DNA of 64,000 nt from an uncultured Woeseiaceae bacterium (GCA_905182415.1 CAJJBK010000002.1:124001-188000), one strand, 5' to 3'. Shown: positions 25,564-41,095, counted from the stretch's first letter. The notes: generated by a model not told the origin, from the letters alone. Program-made: numbers and translations.

Positions 25564-26991
25564 ATGAACAGTAACGAGACAATAGTTGAACAAGCTGCGA
25601 ACCTGCAGCGTTTGCTTGGGGGTCAACGTGTGGCCCAGTTAAAGGACCCTTATCCTACCCTTGAGCTTCGTCTAGATCGTATTAACCGCATGATCGATAT
25701 GCTAGTTCGTCATGAGCAGCGCCTGGTAGAGGCGGTGAAGGAAGATTTTGAAAATCGTTCTCATCTGATGACGCGTGTGTCTGATATCGTGCCGACATTA
25801 GAGAACCTCAAATATGTTCGTAAACATATCAAGCGGTGGATGAAGCCGGAGAAGCGCAAGAGTAAATTTCCCTTAGGATTATTGGGAGCTAAATCCAAGG
25901 TGGAATATATACCGCTCGGCATCGTGGGCAATATCTCACCCTGGAATTTCCCGGTACAGCTCGCTCTTGGGCCGATAGCGGAAATTTTTGGCGCGGGCAA
26001 TCGAGTCATGTTGAAACCTTCTGAGCTTAGCCCCCAGACCTCCCAGGCGATGGCAGAGATCATTGCAGGCAGTTTCGATGAAACTGAATTCTCGGTGGTG
26101 TTGGGTGGCCCAGAGATAGCGGCAGAATTTTCCAAATTGAAATTTGATCATCTATTGTTTACCGGATCAACCAACGTCGCGCGCCTGGTTTCTCAGTCCG
26201 CAGCACCGAATTTAGTGCCAATGACGTTGGAACTGGGAGGAAAGAATCCCGTGGTTATTTCCTCTACTGCAGACATTAAGCTAGCAGCAGATAAAGTGAT
26301 GTTTAGCCAAACCTTTAATGGCGGCCAAATTTGTCTGTGTCCTGATACGGTATTTGTACCTGAACACTTGGTGGAAGAGTTTGTGACGGCGTGCCAGGCG
26401 AGTGTAAAAAAAATGTATCCTGATATTGCCAATGATGAAACCTATACCCATATCATTACCCAGAGGCATGCTGACCGCCTCAGGGAGTTGGTTGCCGAGG
26501 CCAAAACTACGGGTGCTCGGGTAGTCCCATTGTACGATACTGAAAGCAGTGGGCGTCGGGTATTACCGTCTTTAATTTTGAATGCCGACATGAACAGCCG
26601 GATCATGCAAGAGGAAATCTTCGGAGCTCTTTTACCGATAGTTGGGTACACGGAGATGCACGAAGTGGTCGACTATATCAACGAACGACCAAGACCTCTT
26701 GCCTTGTACTATTTTGGACACAATAAGCAAGAGATAGAAAAGCTCACTTTTCAGACTACGTCCGGCGGCATGGTGGTGAATGATATGGCTGCGCATTTCT
26801 TGCAGTCAGACCTACCATTTGGTGGTGTGGGAGAAAGTGGTATGGGGGCCTATCACGGCTTTGATGGCTTTAAGAACTTTAGTCATGCTAAAGCCGTTTA
26901 TGTCCAGTCGAAGCTGGATCCTTTCAGACTGCTTCGCCCACCTTATGGGAAGTTTTTTGAATCTGCTGTTAGCAAGCAGATAAAGCCATAA
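25564..26991 (+). CDS. Aldehyde dehydrogenase, coniferyl-aldehyde-dehydrogenase-like
   Basis: A 475-residue NAD(P)-dependent aldehyde dehydrogenase of the class 3 / coniferyl aldehyde dehydrogenase group. Residues seen: 'IVGNISPWNFPVQLALGP' (oxyanion Asn), 'FTGSTNVARLVSQSAAPNLV', general-base Glu223 in 'TLELGGKNPV', and catalytic Cys257 in 'FNGGQICLCPDTVF'. The C-terminal 'PFGGVGESGMGAYHGFDGFK' and a hydrophobic-basic tail match the group. The aldehyde substrate is unknown. A GGAG ribosome site (25554-25557) precedes the ATG. It is the first gene of the G+C-rich cassette. Confidence 0.88.
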   Translation: MNSNETIVEQAANLQRLLGGQRVAQLKDPYPTLELRLDRINRMIDMLVRHEQRLVEAVKEDFENRSHLMTRVSDIVPTLENLKYVRKHIKRWMKPEKRKSKFPLGLLGAKSKVEYIPLGIVGNISPWNFPVQLALGPIAEIFGAGNRVMLKPSELSPQTSQAMAEIIAGSFDETEFSVVLGGPEIAAEFSKLKFDHLLFTGSTNVARLVSQSAAPNLVPMTLELGGKNPVVISSTADIKLAADKVMFSQTFNGGQICLCPDTVFVPEHLVEEFVTACQASVKKMYPDIANDETYTHIITQRHADRLRELVAEAKTTGARVVPLYDTESSGRRVLPSLILNADMNSRIMQEEIFGALLPIVGYTEMHEVVDYINERPRPLALYYFGHNKQEIEKLTFQTTSGGMVVNDMAAHFLQSDLPFGGVGESGMGAYHGFDGFKNFSHAKAVYVQSKLDPFRLLRPPYGKFFESAVSKQIKP

Positions 26992-27068
26992 AAATGATGT
27001 TCCTCAGGTGTACAACACCATGTTGATCCGAATCTGCCGAACCTAAATATAAATAAAAAGGAAAAAAT

Positions 27069-27794
27069 ATGAGCACGAAAATCACACTAGATTACCAAAT
27101 CAACCGGTTGGGCTTTTGGTCCGCCATTCTGCTGATCGTCTCGGGGGTGGTCTCCATGTATTTACCACTGGATATCCCCGGTGGTTCCACAGCGGAACAC
27201 GCAGACCGTGTGGCCTGGCTGAGTACCAACCGAGGTGCATTTATCGCGGGCTGGGCAAACCAGATTGTCGCTATGTTCTGTGCATCTGGCGTTTTATTTG
27301 GGATTACCTGGCAGATTAGGGAGAGGAATCCACTGACCGCAATACTCGCGGCGATGGTGGTTCTGGTGTCCGTTATTGCCTATATTATCCCGAAGTTTAT
27401 GGCGGTGTGGACCATACCTTTGTTAGTAGAAGTCCTTTCAAGCGGTGTGACGGGTGCTGGTGCTGAGTTGGCTGATCCCCTACTTCGCATACTGAATGTG
27501 AGCGCACACTTTTCGCTATATGCGGCTCTCGAGGAACTTGGTTTCTGGATGTGGGCGGTTTTTGGTCTGCTAGTGGCGGTCCCACTGTATGGCGATTCAG
27601 TGGCTTCAAAAATTGCGGCAGTTACTCTAGGATATATTGGTATTTCCTATCACGTTCTGGTGGCTGCGTTGCTGGTCGGTATTGTAGATCTGCCCTCGAT
27701 TTACGGCTACCTCGAATTCTCGTTCAATATCATAGTAATCGTAATAATCGCAATGGGCTTTCAATTCAAAGCAGCGCTGGCTGCTTCTCGATAG
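27069..27794 (+). CDS. Polytopic membrane protein of unknown function
   Basis: I do not recognise this 241-residue protein. It has about six or seven hydrophobic helices, beginning with 'LGFWSAILLIVSGVVSMYLP' and ending 'FNIIVIVIIAMGFQF'. A short polar loop 'STAEHADRVAWLSTNRGA' follows the first helix. No signal for a transporter, enzyme or sensor motif was seen. It lies 77 nt after the first aldehyde dehydrogenase with a clear AGGA ribosome site and shares its base composition, so it belongs to the same cassette. Similar small integral proteins are sometimes found beside oxidoreductases, but no function is claimed. Confidence 0.75.
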   Translation: MSTKITLDYQINRLGFWSAILLIVSGVVSMYLPLDIPGGSTAEHADRVAWLSTNRGAFIAGWANQIVAMFCASGVLFGITWQIRERNPLTAILAAMVVLVSVIAYIIPKFMAVWTIPLLVEVLSSGVTGAGAELADPLLRILNVSAHFSLYAALEELGFWMWAVFGLLVAVPLYGDSVASKIAAVTLGYIGISYHVLVAALLVGIVDLPSIYGYLEFSFNIIVIVIIAMGFQFKAALAASR

Positions 27795-27970
27795 ATGGCT
27801 AGACTTGTGATCATTGGATAACTTATTGATATGAACTGGATGAAAATACTGTTTTGGGATAGCGTCTTGAATCTTTGCAAGATACAGTCGATCAAAGCCG
27901 AAGTTATAGCTCCTAGCAAGGCGTCAATCGCACAGCGATCAACTTTTGGATAATAAGGAACATAAACGAC

Positions 27971-28996
27971 ATGAAAGCTACGCAAAATAACTGTCTATTA
28001 AAAAAGCTCGCCGTGAGACTTGTCCTCGCCACCAGCTTGGTAGCCTTCTCCCTGAACGCCTCGGCACTCAATATCATGCTGAGTAACGACGACGGCCTGA
28101 CCAGTAACATTAAAGCGCTCTACAAGACTCTCAAAACCGCAGGGCATGATGTGATTGTTTCAACCCCCTGTCAGGGCCAAAGCGGCATGGGTGCTGCAAT
28201 ATTACTTCTTGAGCCGCTCACACCGCTTACCAAAGCCTGCCTGAATAATGCAGCTACCGCTGGTGATGCGGGCGCAGGCCCAGTGAGTAAAGTCGAGAAA
28301 GGCTTTAACTACAGCGACTTCTCATATGTTAACGGCACTCCCATCATGGCCACCGCCTATGGCCTGGACATTCTTGCACCCGCGCGCTGGGGCAGCGCAC
28401 CGGACCTAGTGATCTCTGGCCCAAATCAGGGTCAGAATGTGGGAAGCATCGTCGTTAGCTCCGGTACGGTTAGTAACGTTCAGTTTGCTGCCAGCAGAGG
28501 GATCTCAGCAATTGCTTTAAGTGCTGGCTTAAACACCGAAGGTAAAGAAGACAAATCCGGTAATCATGCCAACAACCGCTTATCGCTCATTGTCGCGGAT
28601 CACGTCGTAGCACTGCTGAGCGAGTTAGTGAAAAAATCGAGAGATAAGCCAATTTTACCGGTCGGCTTGGCCCTCAATGTAAACTTTCCAGACGAGGTAA
28701 CTTCGGCAAGCGCTTGGTCTTTCTCGCGAATTGGTAGCTATAACGCCTTCGGGGCCGTGTTTACTAAAGACTTGTCCAAGGACCCAGTTGCACAAAGTTA
28801 TGGCTTAAAGGGAGTGGCTTACCCAGGTATTTCTATAGCCTTCAACACCAAAAAACCCACCCCCGAACAACGGGAAGACGAGGCTGTTGTCTACAAAACC
28901 ATGATCGCTGTCAGCGCCATGCAGGTCGCATACGACCATAGCCCTTCAGGCCAGCAATGGCTGCGTAATCGCTTGCAAGGCCTGTTTGATCAATAA
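27971..28996 (+). CDS. Exported SurE-like 5'/3'-nucleotidase (acid phosphatase SurE family)
   Basis: A 341-residue SurE-fold protein with a Sec-type signal peptide (basic start, hydrophobic 'LVLATSLVAFSLNASA', cleavage near residue 32). The metal-binding start 'LNIMLSNDDGLTSNIKALYK' has the Asp pair at 40-41. 'VNGTPIMATAYGLDIL' and 'PDLVISGPNQGQNVGSIVVS' are the SurE active-site blocks. Cytoplasmic SurE is about 250 residues, so this exported form is longer, with an insertion after the first strand. Periplasmic dephosphorylation of nucleotides is likely; the substrate is not proven. AAGGAA (27955-27960) is the ribosome site. Confidence 0.85.
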   Translation: MKATQNNCLLKKLAVRLVLATSLVAFSLNASALNIMLSNDDGLTSNIKALYKTLKTAGHDVIVSTPCQGQSGMGAAILLLEPLTPLTKACLNNAATAGDAGAGPVSKVEKGFNYSDFSYVNGTPIMATAYGLDILAPARWGSAPDLVISGPNQGQNVGSIVVSSGTVSNVQFAASRGISAIALSAGLNTEGKEDKSGNHANNRLSLIVADHVVALLSELVKKSRDKPILPVGLALNVNFPDEVTSASAWSFSRIGSYNAFGAVFTKDLSKDPVAQSYGLKGVAYPGISIAFNTKKPTPEQREDEAVVYKTMIAVSAMQVAYDHSPSGQQWLRNRLQGLFDQ

Positions 28997-29205
28997 GGAA
29001 TATTTGGGCATAAATGAGTAGCTATGGAGTGGAATAAATTTAAGTAATTGATTATAAAAAAGTTACAAAATAAAAAAATTACCTCTGTACAATTGTTTTC
29101 ATGATTTCAAATTAGTTGCGATCAAGAAGAGGGCGAGAGACCACCGCAATAATAATGAGAGATGCCTGCGGCAACTCGATTTAATTAAAAGAATAGAGGT
29201 TTAAA

Positions 29206-30630
29206 ATGTCAGAATTAAATGAGCAAGTTAAGCTAGATATTGATAATGCTTTTGCGCGTCAACAGAGCTATGCCTTAGAACTTCGAAAGTCAGATTACAA
29301 AAGAAGAATTGCGGTGCTTGATTGCTTTGAACAGGTATTTCGAGCCTCAGAAGAAAAAATATACAAGTCTGCCGCCGACGATTTTGGCAAGCCACAAGCT
29401 GAAGTGGATATGGCGGAGATAATGCCAGTTCTGATGGAGCTTAAGCATGTACGTAAAAACCTGAAAAAATGGATGAAGCCGGTTCCAGTTAGGGCGACCA
29501 TGATGCTATTTGGCACTTCATCGAAAATTGTCAAGGAGCCAAAGGGCGTAACCTTGATAGTATCACCTTGGAATTATCCCTTTTACCTGACTTTTGGCCC
29601 TATGATCTGTTCTATTGCGGCAGGTAATACAGTCATCATTAAGCCTTCGGAGATGACGCCTAACATGTCTGCTATTATCAGTGAGATTGTCGAAAAAGCA
29701 TTCAGTCCAGAGGAAGTTTGTCTATTTCAAGGAGAAGCTGACGTGGCCAGTTATTTAACTAGCTTACCCTTTGATCATATTTTCTTCACGGGTAGTCCGG
29801 CGGTTGGGAAACACGTGATGGCGGCCGCGGCGAGAAATCTAACGTCAGTAACGTTAGAGTTGGGCGGTAAAAGTCCGGTAATCGTCGACAAGTCGGTAGA
29901 CATTAAAAAAGCCGTGAAGTCCATTGCCTGGGGTAAGTTTGTCAATAATGGACAAACTTGTATCGCGCCAGATTACCTCTATGTCCATGAGTCAATTAAA
30001 GGTGAATTTGTTACAGAAATGGTGGCCTGTGTTGATAAGCAGTATGGCCTAGGTAATGATGCTAAGGATAATGATGATTATTGCCAGGTCGTCAATGATA
30101 GTCACTACCAACGTATTAAACGGCTGTTGACCGATGCGCAGGCACAAGGTGGCAAGCTGATTACAGGAGGTCAAACTGATGATGCGGGACGATTTATAGC
30201 ACCAACATTGATTGAAGGAATGTCGAGGAATTCAGCTATCATGAGTGAGGAGATATTTGGTCCTTTATTACCGATAATTACTTTTACTGATCTTGATGAA
30301 GTGATCTCATATGTCAACAGTAAACCTAAACCCTTGGCCCTATATATTTTTAGCAAAGATAGTCGCAATATTGAAAAAATACTGACTGAAACCAGCGCGG
30401 GTGATTCCTGCGTCAACCAAACGATGATGCATAATGCGCACCAGAACCTGCCGTTCGGTGGGGTTAACAATAGTGGCATTGGTAAGTCGGGAGGTGTATG
30501 GGGCTTTGACGCCTTTAGTCATGAACGAAGTGTATTAACTGATAAATTTAGCTCTGCATCAATGCTGCAACCACCGTACACGCCGAAGGTCAGGAAATTG
30601 ATCAAAATGGCTATTAAGATGATGTCTTAA
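29206..30630 (+). CDS. Aldehyde dehydrogenase (class 3 type), second copy
   Basis: A 474-residue NAD(P)-dependent aldehyde dehydrogenase. It contains 'GVTLIVSPWNYPFYLTFGPM', 'FFTGSPAVGKHVMAAAARNL', Glu218 in 'VTLELGGKSPV' and catalytic Cys252 in 'VNNGQTCIAPDYLYVHE'. 'NLPFGGVNNSGIGKSGGVWG' lies near the C-terminus. It belongs to the same broad class as the aldehyde dehydrogenase at 25564 but differs throughout, so the two are not a recent tandem duplication. A 209-nt gap with an AT-rich centre precedes it, so it may have its own promoter. TAGAGG (29193-29198) serves as ribosome site. Confidence 0.88.
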   Translation: MSELNEQVKLDIDNAFARQQSYALELRKSDYKRRIAVLDCFEQVFRASEEKIYKSAADDFGKPQAEVDMAEIMPVLMELKHVRKNLKKWMKPVPVRATMMLFGTSSKIVKEPKGVTLIVSPWNYPFYLTFGPMICSIAAGNTVIIKPSEMTPNMSAIISEIVEKAFSPEEVCLFQGEADVASYLTSLPFDHIFFTGSPAVGKHVMAAAARNLTSVTLELGGKSPVIVDKSVDIKKAVKSIAWGKFVNNGQTCIAPDYLYVHESIKGEFVTEMVACVDKQYGLGNDAKDNDDYCQVVNDSHYQRIKRLLTDAQAQGGKLITGGQTDDAGRFIAPTLIEGMSRNSAIMSEEIFGPLLPIITFTDLDEVISYVNSKPKPLALYIFSKDSRNIEKILTETSAGDSCVNQTMMHNAHQNLPFGGVNNSGIGKSGGVWGFDAFSHERSVLTDKFSSASMLQPPYTPKVRKLIKMAIKMMS

Positions 30631-30640
30631 TTAATTTCAA

Positions 30641-30811
30641 ATGCTGTTCAGCTTATTTAAAGGCTTCCAGCTAGCAAAAATTGAAGCATGTATAGTCAAT
30701 TCAGGTTTGCATAATCTTAGTGAGATTTTTAATTATGCCTCAAATCAGGCGGCACACACAAAAGGTGAACTAGAAGTTATGCATTGCAATCAACTCATCT
30801 TTTCGATCTGA
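30641..30811 (+). CDS. Small hypothetical ORF at the right edge of the cassette
   Basis: An ATG ten bases after the aldehyde dehydrogenase stop opens 56 codons, beginning 'MLFSLFKGFQLAKIEACIVN', and overlaps the 3' end of the convergent MATE gene by 22 nt. No family is recognised and no good ribosome site is seen. It could be a remnant of a gene cut at the cassette edge, or chance. Confidence 0.2.
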   Translation: MLFSLFKGFQLAKIEACIVNSGLHNLSEIFNYASNQAAHTKGELEVMHCNQLIFSI

Positions 30812-32142
30812 CCTTGTACTGAATTATTAGCCCATTTGTATGCAATCACAGCAGAAAATATATTAGCTATGGCATAAGCCATAAAAATACCGCTTATCCC
30901 ATAGAAATATCTCAACAAATAAGCCAACGGAAGATACATAATAATCATTCGTGCCACACTAATAACAACTGCCGGTCCTGGCTTTCCCATGCCATTAAAT
31001 GATGCATTCATAACCATAACAATTCCATAAGCTCCATAACTAATAGGCGCTATCAGTAAAAATAATCTAGCGGTCTCCGTCACTGTAGGGTTTTTACTAA
31101 ATAATGACGGTAAAAATTCACTAAAGCACAATAAGAAAACGGCCATACCTATTCCTGACAAAAGACAGAACCTTGAACATAAACGCAAAGCTGAGTGTAT
31201 TCTTTCGGCTTTTGCAGCCGATAAATTTTGTCCTATAAACGGGCCAATAACAGCAGAAAGCGCATAAAACATTACTAACACTAATGATTCAATGCGACTG
31301 GCTACACCAAATCCAGCAACAGCTTCTGTTCCATACTGAGCTAACATTGCGGTTATCACTGCAGTAGCAACAGGAATAATGGCATTAGTACCTGCTGCAG
31401 GAATACCAACATGCAATATATCGCCCCAAGATGATCGCAGTTCATCGAATTTAGGCACTCTAAAACTCAGCATATTTATGCGCTCATGCATCAAATAAAT
31501 TGTCCCCAGAAATATAGCGCCTCGGGCTATTAATGCGGCCATTGCAGCACCTTTCAGTCCCATCGCGGGGATTGGGCCAAGACCAAAAATCATTATTGGA
31601 TCTAATATAATATTTGCGATTGAAGCAATAATCATTAACAAGCTCGGTAACCGAGTATCTCCGGTTGCCCGCATACTGCTCATACCAACCATACCAACTA
31701 CTACGAACGGAACTCCAACATACAAAACTTGCATGTATTCTTTAATCAAAGGAATCATATCGCTCGGTGCGCCCAAAGCGGTAAATAAAAAATCGATGGA
31801 TAAAATTCCAACAAAACAAAAAGCGGCGGTAATCAAAAAAGACAGTAAGAGACTGTCTGTCGCCAATCTAGCGGCACGTTCGACTTTATTCGCACCGATC
31901 GCTCTTGCCACAACAGATGAAGTACCTGCACCTAATCCAATAGCAACACTTGTTACAATCATAAGAATGGGAAAAGCAAAACTGAGTGCAGCTAGTTCAC
32001 GATCACCCAACATGCCAATAAAGAAAGCATCAACAAAACCCTGCAACATCATCGCAAAAACACCAAAAAAAACAGGGACTGTCATTTTGACTAAATGATT
32101 ACCTACTGGGCCCGAAGTAAGGCGAGCTTGGTTTGATGCCAT
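30790..32142 (-). CDS. MATE family efflux transporter
   Basis: A 450-residue multidrug and toxin extrusion transporter with about 12 membrane helices. The start 'LTSGPVGNHLVKMTVPVFFG' and 'FVDAFFIGMLGDRELAALSF' match the MATE family, close to the broad MepA/NorM-like set. 'GLGAGTSSVVARAIGANK' is the characteristic motif after helix 2. It is the second of three MATE genes here. Substrate is unknown. It is transcribed alone, with 117 nt to gltD downstream. Confidence 0.87.
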   Translation of the reverse strand: MASNQARLTSGPVGNHLVKMTVPVFFGVFAMMLQGFVDAFFIGMLGDRELAALSFAFPILMIVTSVAIGLGAGTSSVVARAIGANKVERAARLATDSLLLSFLITAAFCFVGILSIDFLFTALGAPSDMIPLIKEYMQVLYVGVPFVVVGMVGMSSMRATGDTRLPSLLMIIASIANIILDPIMIFGLGPIPAMGLKGAAMAALIARGAIFLGTIYLMHERINMLSFRVPKFDELRSSWGDILHVGIPAAGTNAIIPVATAVITAMLAQYGTEAVAGFGVASRIESLVLVMFYALSAVIGPFIGQNLSAAKAERIHSALRLCSRFCLLSGIGMAVFLLCFSEFLPSLFSKNPTVTETARLFLLIAPISYGAYGIVMVMNASFNGMGKPGPAVVISVARMIIMYLPLAYLLRYFYGISGIFMAYAIANIFSAVIAYKWANNSVQGQIEKMS

Positions 32143-32259
32143 AGAGTTAACCGAGGAGAATTTATAATTTTATATTTTAGAGATTTACAAACCCATTATA
32201 ACGAGCTTGATATTTTTAAACACCCTAAGAATTAAATCAAAATAAAGTGATTGATACCC

Positions 32260-38135
<5,876 letters not shown>

Positions 38136-38336
38136 GTGTGCTCCGAGGCATCCTTTAATACAATTGCCTCATATTTATTTTTTCAAGTATCAGGTAACAA
38201 GCGTCACCGGTACATCGGATATATTTACCGACTCTCTTTAACAGAGAAATTCTTACGATGAGAATTTATTTTATTAAAAATGAAATAAATCTAAGCTTGT
38301 AAGTATATGATAATCTGGCACTTAACTCCAGTTGAG

Positions 38337-39689
38337 TTAATTACTACAAGATAAGATATGCTTTCTTGAGACACGATTGAATCGCCATGTTAATAAGCAT
38401 GCTCCCACAGACAGTCCCAATATAAATCCGCACCAAATATAATTTGCCGGTAATTTATAGATAATGCCAAACAAATAAGATAATGGAAAAGCTAAAACCC
38501 AATATGAAATTATATTTACAAACATGGGTATTTTTGTATCTTTATAGCCTCGAAGTGCACCTGCTGCTCCAATTTGAACCCCATCAACAATCTGAAAGAC
38601 TGCAGCAACCAACAACAAACTCATGGCCATCTCTTTTATTAAAACATCAGTTGTGTATAAATCTACGATGTATTGTCTGAACATCAGCAAGAAACAAGCC
38701 GAAAGAAACATAAATAAAGCGCACATTAAGATTCCTGTGGAGCCAAATAATCTTGCTGCCCTCACGTCATTAGAACCTAGAGATTGGCCAACCTTAACAG
38801 TAATAGCGGCACTAATACCAAGCGGTATCATAAACATTGTGGTAACAACATTTAAAGCTATCTGATGTGCACCTGTTATATTTGTGCCCAATGTTCCAAT
38901 CATTATTGAAACAGCAGAAAACAAACCAGCCTCAGCCGTAACAGTAATAGAAATTGGTAACCCTAATTTTAATATTTCTTGCATGACAGATAAACGAAAT
39001 GCAGTCATTCGATTGAATATATTTAATTCTTCATATCGTGAATCAAAATACACATACAGTGATAAAAAACAAAAAACAAGCCACATGGAGATAGCACTAG
39101 CGACTCCACAGCCGAATACTCCCAAGGCAGGCATTCCAAGATTACCAAACATAAAAATATAATTTAAAAATACATTTAATACCAAAGCAACTAGAGAGGC
39201 ATACATGACTGGGCGGGTATAGCCAATACCTTCGGTGGTATATCTGAAAACAAGAAATAAATATATTCCAGGAGCGCCGAAAATAATTGCTTTGAGATAA
39301 TCGACAACCAAGTGACGAAACTCAATATCTATTCCAATGATATCCATGATTGAGATAACATAATTATGCATAATAAATACTACAAAAACTCCAACCACTA
39401 AACTCATGCAACATGCTTGTCGAGTATATCGACCTACTAATGCAGCTTGTTTTGCCCCATAAAGCCTTGCCACAATTGGTGAGATGGCCATCAATAAACC
39501 ATTATAAAACTGGAAAATAAGAAACCATATACTTCCACCGACAGCAACTGCCGCAAGTTCTTTTGAACCAAGACGTCCCGACATCACTGCATCTGTAAAT
39601 TGAATACCCGCAATCGCAAGATTATTAACTATCAAAGGAGTCGCTAACTTCAATAAAGATAGAGCATTTTGATATCTAATTTTTAGCAC
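38337..39689 (-). CDS. MATE family efflux transporter (NorM-like)
   Basis: A 450-residue polytopic transporter with a GTG start at 39689. It shows 'LLKLATPLIVNNLAIAGIQF', 'TDAVMSGRLGSKELAAVAVG' and 'AISPIVARLYGAKQAALVGR', the NorM-type MATE pattern of Na+/drug antiporters. Late helices carry 'QIVDGVQIGAAGALRGYKDT', also family-typical. It is the third MATE gene in the window and the closest to NorM. A 7-bp hairpin (TTAACTC / GAGTTAA, 38322-38340) overlaps its stop but has no T tract. The divergent thiolase gene begins 123 nt away. Confidence 0.88.
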   Translation of the reverse strand: MLKIRYQNALSLLKLATPLIVNNLAIAGIQFTDAVMSGRLGSKELAAVAVGGSIWFLIFQFYNGLLMAISPIVARLYGAKQAALVGRYTRQACCMSLVVGVFVVFIMHNYVISIMDIIGIDIEFRHLVVDYLKAIIFGAPGIYLFLVFRYTTEGIGYTRPVMYASLVALVLNVFLNYIFMFGNLGMPALGVFGCGVASAISMWLVFCFLSLYVYFDSRYEELNIFNRMTAFRLSVMQEILKLGLPISITVTAEAGLFSAVSIMIGTLGTNITGAHQIALNVVTTMFMIPLGISAAITVKVGQSLGSNDVRAARLFGSTGILMCALFMFLSACFLLMFRQYIVDLYTTDVLIKEMAMSLLLVAAVFQIVDGVQIGAAGALRGYKDTKIPMFVNIISYWVLAFPLSYLFGIIYKLPANYIWCGFILGLSVGACLLTWRFNRVSRKHILSCSN

Positions 39690-39811
39690 AAAGTTTTTAT
39701 ATCCAAATATATTAATAACTTTTATTTATCAAAAGCCGAAGATTCGTTAGGATTCATGTAATGTTAACCGTTGATAAATAAAATTGAAGATATTTCTAAG
39801 GAGAATAACGC

Positions 39812-41095
39812 ATGCTTAATGATGGAAAATCAAACAGAGTAGCTGTAATTGGTGGCTCAAGAATTCCATTTTGCAGAGCTAACACAGGATACAAAGATTC
39901 CTCAAATCAAGAAATGATGACCGCCACCATGAAAGCAATGGTCGAAAAATTTCATTTACATAATAAAATATTAGGTGATGTTGCGCTGGGTGCCGTAATA
40001 AAACATTCGAGTGATTGGAATCTATCTAGGGAATGCATTATTGATTCGGGTTTGTCTATAAATACGCCCGGCGTTGACATGCAAAGAGCATGTGGTACCA
40101 GCTTAGAGACCACCTTAAACATAGCAAATAAAATTGCCTTGGGGCAAATTGAGGCAGGCATCGCTGGTGGTGTTGATTCAATTAGTGATGCTCCCATCGT
40201 TTATAATGATAACTTTAGGAAAATTTTGTTGGCTAGTGCTCATGGTAAATCAATCCAAGAAAAAATTAAGCCATGGTTAGGCATGAAACTTCGGTTTTTG
40301 AAGCCAAAGTTGCCTGGTGTCAAAGAACCCAGAACTGGATTGTCTATGGGAGAAAGTACAGAAATTATCGCTAAAACATATAACATCAGTCGACAATCCC
40401 AAGATCAGCTCGCACTGGAAAGTCATGAGAATGCCGCAAAAGCATATGATGAAGGTTTTTATGATAATTTAGTGCACTCATTCAAGGGTGTAAGTGAAGA
40501 CAATATCATTCGTCGAAATATTGCTATCGATAAACTCAATGCATTAAAAACAGTTTTTGATAAAAGCGAACAAGGTACAATGACGCCGGGAAACAGCACT
40601 TCATTAACCGATGGTGCTGCTGCGGTTCTGCTAAGCTCTGAAGAATGGGCGCATCAAAATAATCTCCAAATAGAAGCCTACCTATCTCATTGCGAGATTG
40701 CGGCTATTGACTATATTAATGATGAAGGCTTACTCATGGCTCCAGCATATGCTGTATCAAGTATGTTAAAAAAAGCAAACCTCAACCTTCAGGATTTTGA
40801 TTTTTACGAAATCCATGAGGCTTTTGCCGCCCAAACACTTGCCACTATAAAAGCTTGGGAATCGGCAGATTTTTGTCGCTCGAAACTCAATCGAGATAAT
40901 CCTATGGGCTCAATAGATAAAAGCAAACTTAATATAAAAGGCGGAAGTCTTGCCATTGGGCATCCTTTTGCAGCAACTGGAGCCAGAATAATCGCAACAA
41001 TGGCAAAACTTCTTAACGATAAAGGTTCTGGTAGAGGTTTAATTTCAATTTGTACAGCCGGTGGTATGGGAATTACAGCTATCATGGAAAAATAG
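39812..41095 (+). CDS. Acetyl-CoA acetyltransferase / 3-ketoacyl-CoA thiolase (FadI-like)
   Basis: A 427-residue thiolase. The nucleophile is Cys94 in 'DMQRACGTSLETTLNIANK'. 'AGGVDSISDAPIVYND', 'PGNSTSLTDGAAAVLLSSEE', catalytic His in 'EIHEAFAAQTLA', 'IKGGSLAIGHPFAATGARII' and the second Cys in 'ISICTAGGMGITAI' are all present. Length and motifs are nearest to FadI-type enzymes of beta-oxidation, and it could pair metabolically with the glutaryl-CoA dehydrogenase nearby. It ends at a TAG. The next gene continues in the same frame immediately afterwards, without a standard start codon. Confidence 0.88.
   Translation: MLNDGKSNRVAVIGGSRIPFCRANTGYKDSSNQEMMTATMKAMVEKFHLHNKILGDVALGAVIKHSSDWNLSRECIIDSGLSINTPGVDMQRACGTSLETTLNIANKIALGQIEAGIAGGVDSISDAPIVYNDNFRKILLASAHGKSIQEKIKPWLGMKLRFLKPKLPGVKEPRTGLSMGESTEIIAKTYNISRQSQDQLALESHENAAKAYDEGFYDNLVHSFKGVSEDNIIRRNIAIDKLNALKTVFDKSEQGTMTPGNSTSLTDGAAAVLLSSEEWAHQNNLQIEAYLSHCEIAAIDYINDEGLLMAPAYAVSSMLKKANLNLQDFDFYEIHEAFAAQTLATIKAWESADFCRSKLNRDNPMGSIDKSKLNIKGGSLAIGHPFAATGARIIATMAKLLNDKGSGRGLISICTAGGMGITAIMEK

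Larger units (their letters stand above)
25480..30640. other. G+C-richer gene cassette (probable acquired region)
   Basis: From about 25480 to 30640 the DNA is visibly richer in G+C, with more C/G-ending codons than the rest of the window (most marked from 25560 to 29000). It holds two aldehyde dehydrogenases, a membrane protein of unknown function and an exported SurE-like nucleotidase, all on the plus strand. Both edges carry short ORFs that look like gene remnants. No integrase, IS or flanking direct repeat was recognised. Transfer from a higher-G+C proteobacterium is inferred. Confidence 0.55.

Noticed and set aside
27007-27019. GGTGT-ACA-ACACC hairpin after the first aldehyde dehydrogenase as a terminator
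   Set aside because: Five-bp stem, three-base loop and no following T tract.
38322-38340. Hairpin TTAACTC / GAGTTAA at the stop of the NorM-like gene as a terminator
   Set aside because: The stem is short and AT-rich, and no T tract follows on the minus strand.
41093-41095. TAG between thiolase and symporter as a recoded amber codon (readthrough or pyrrolysine)
   Set aside because: The thiolase ends exactly at its normal C-terminus, and no recoding element or other in-frame amber was seen, so reinitiation at ATT or a sequencing error is simpler. Readthrough is not excluded.
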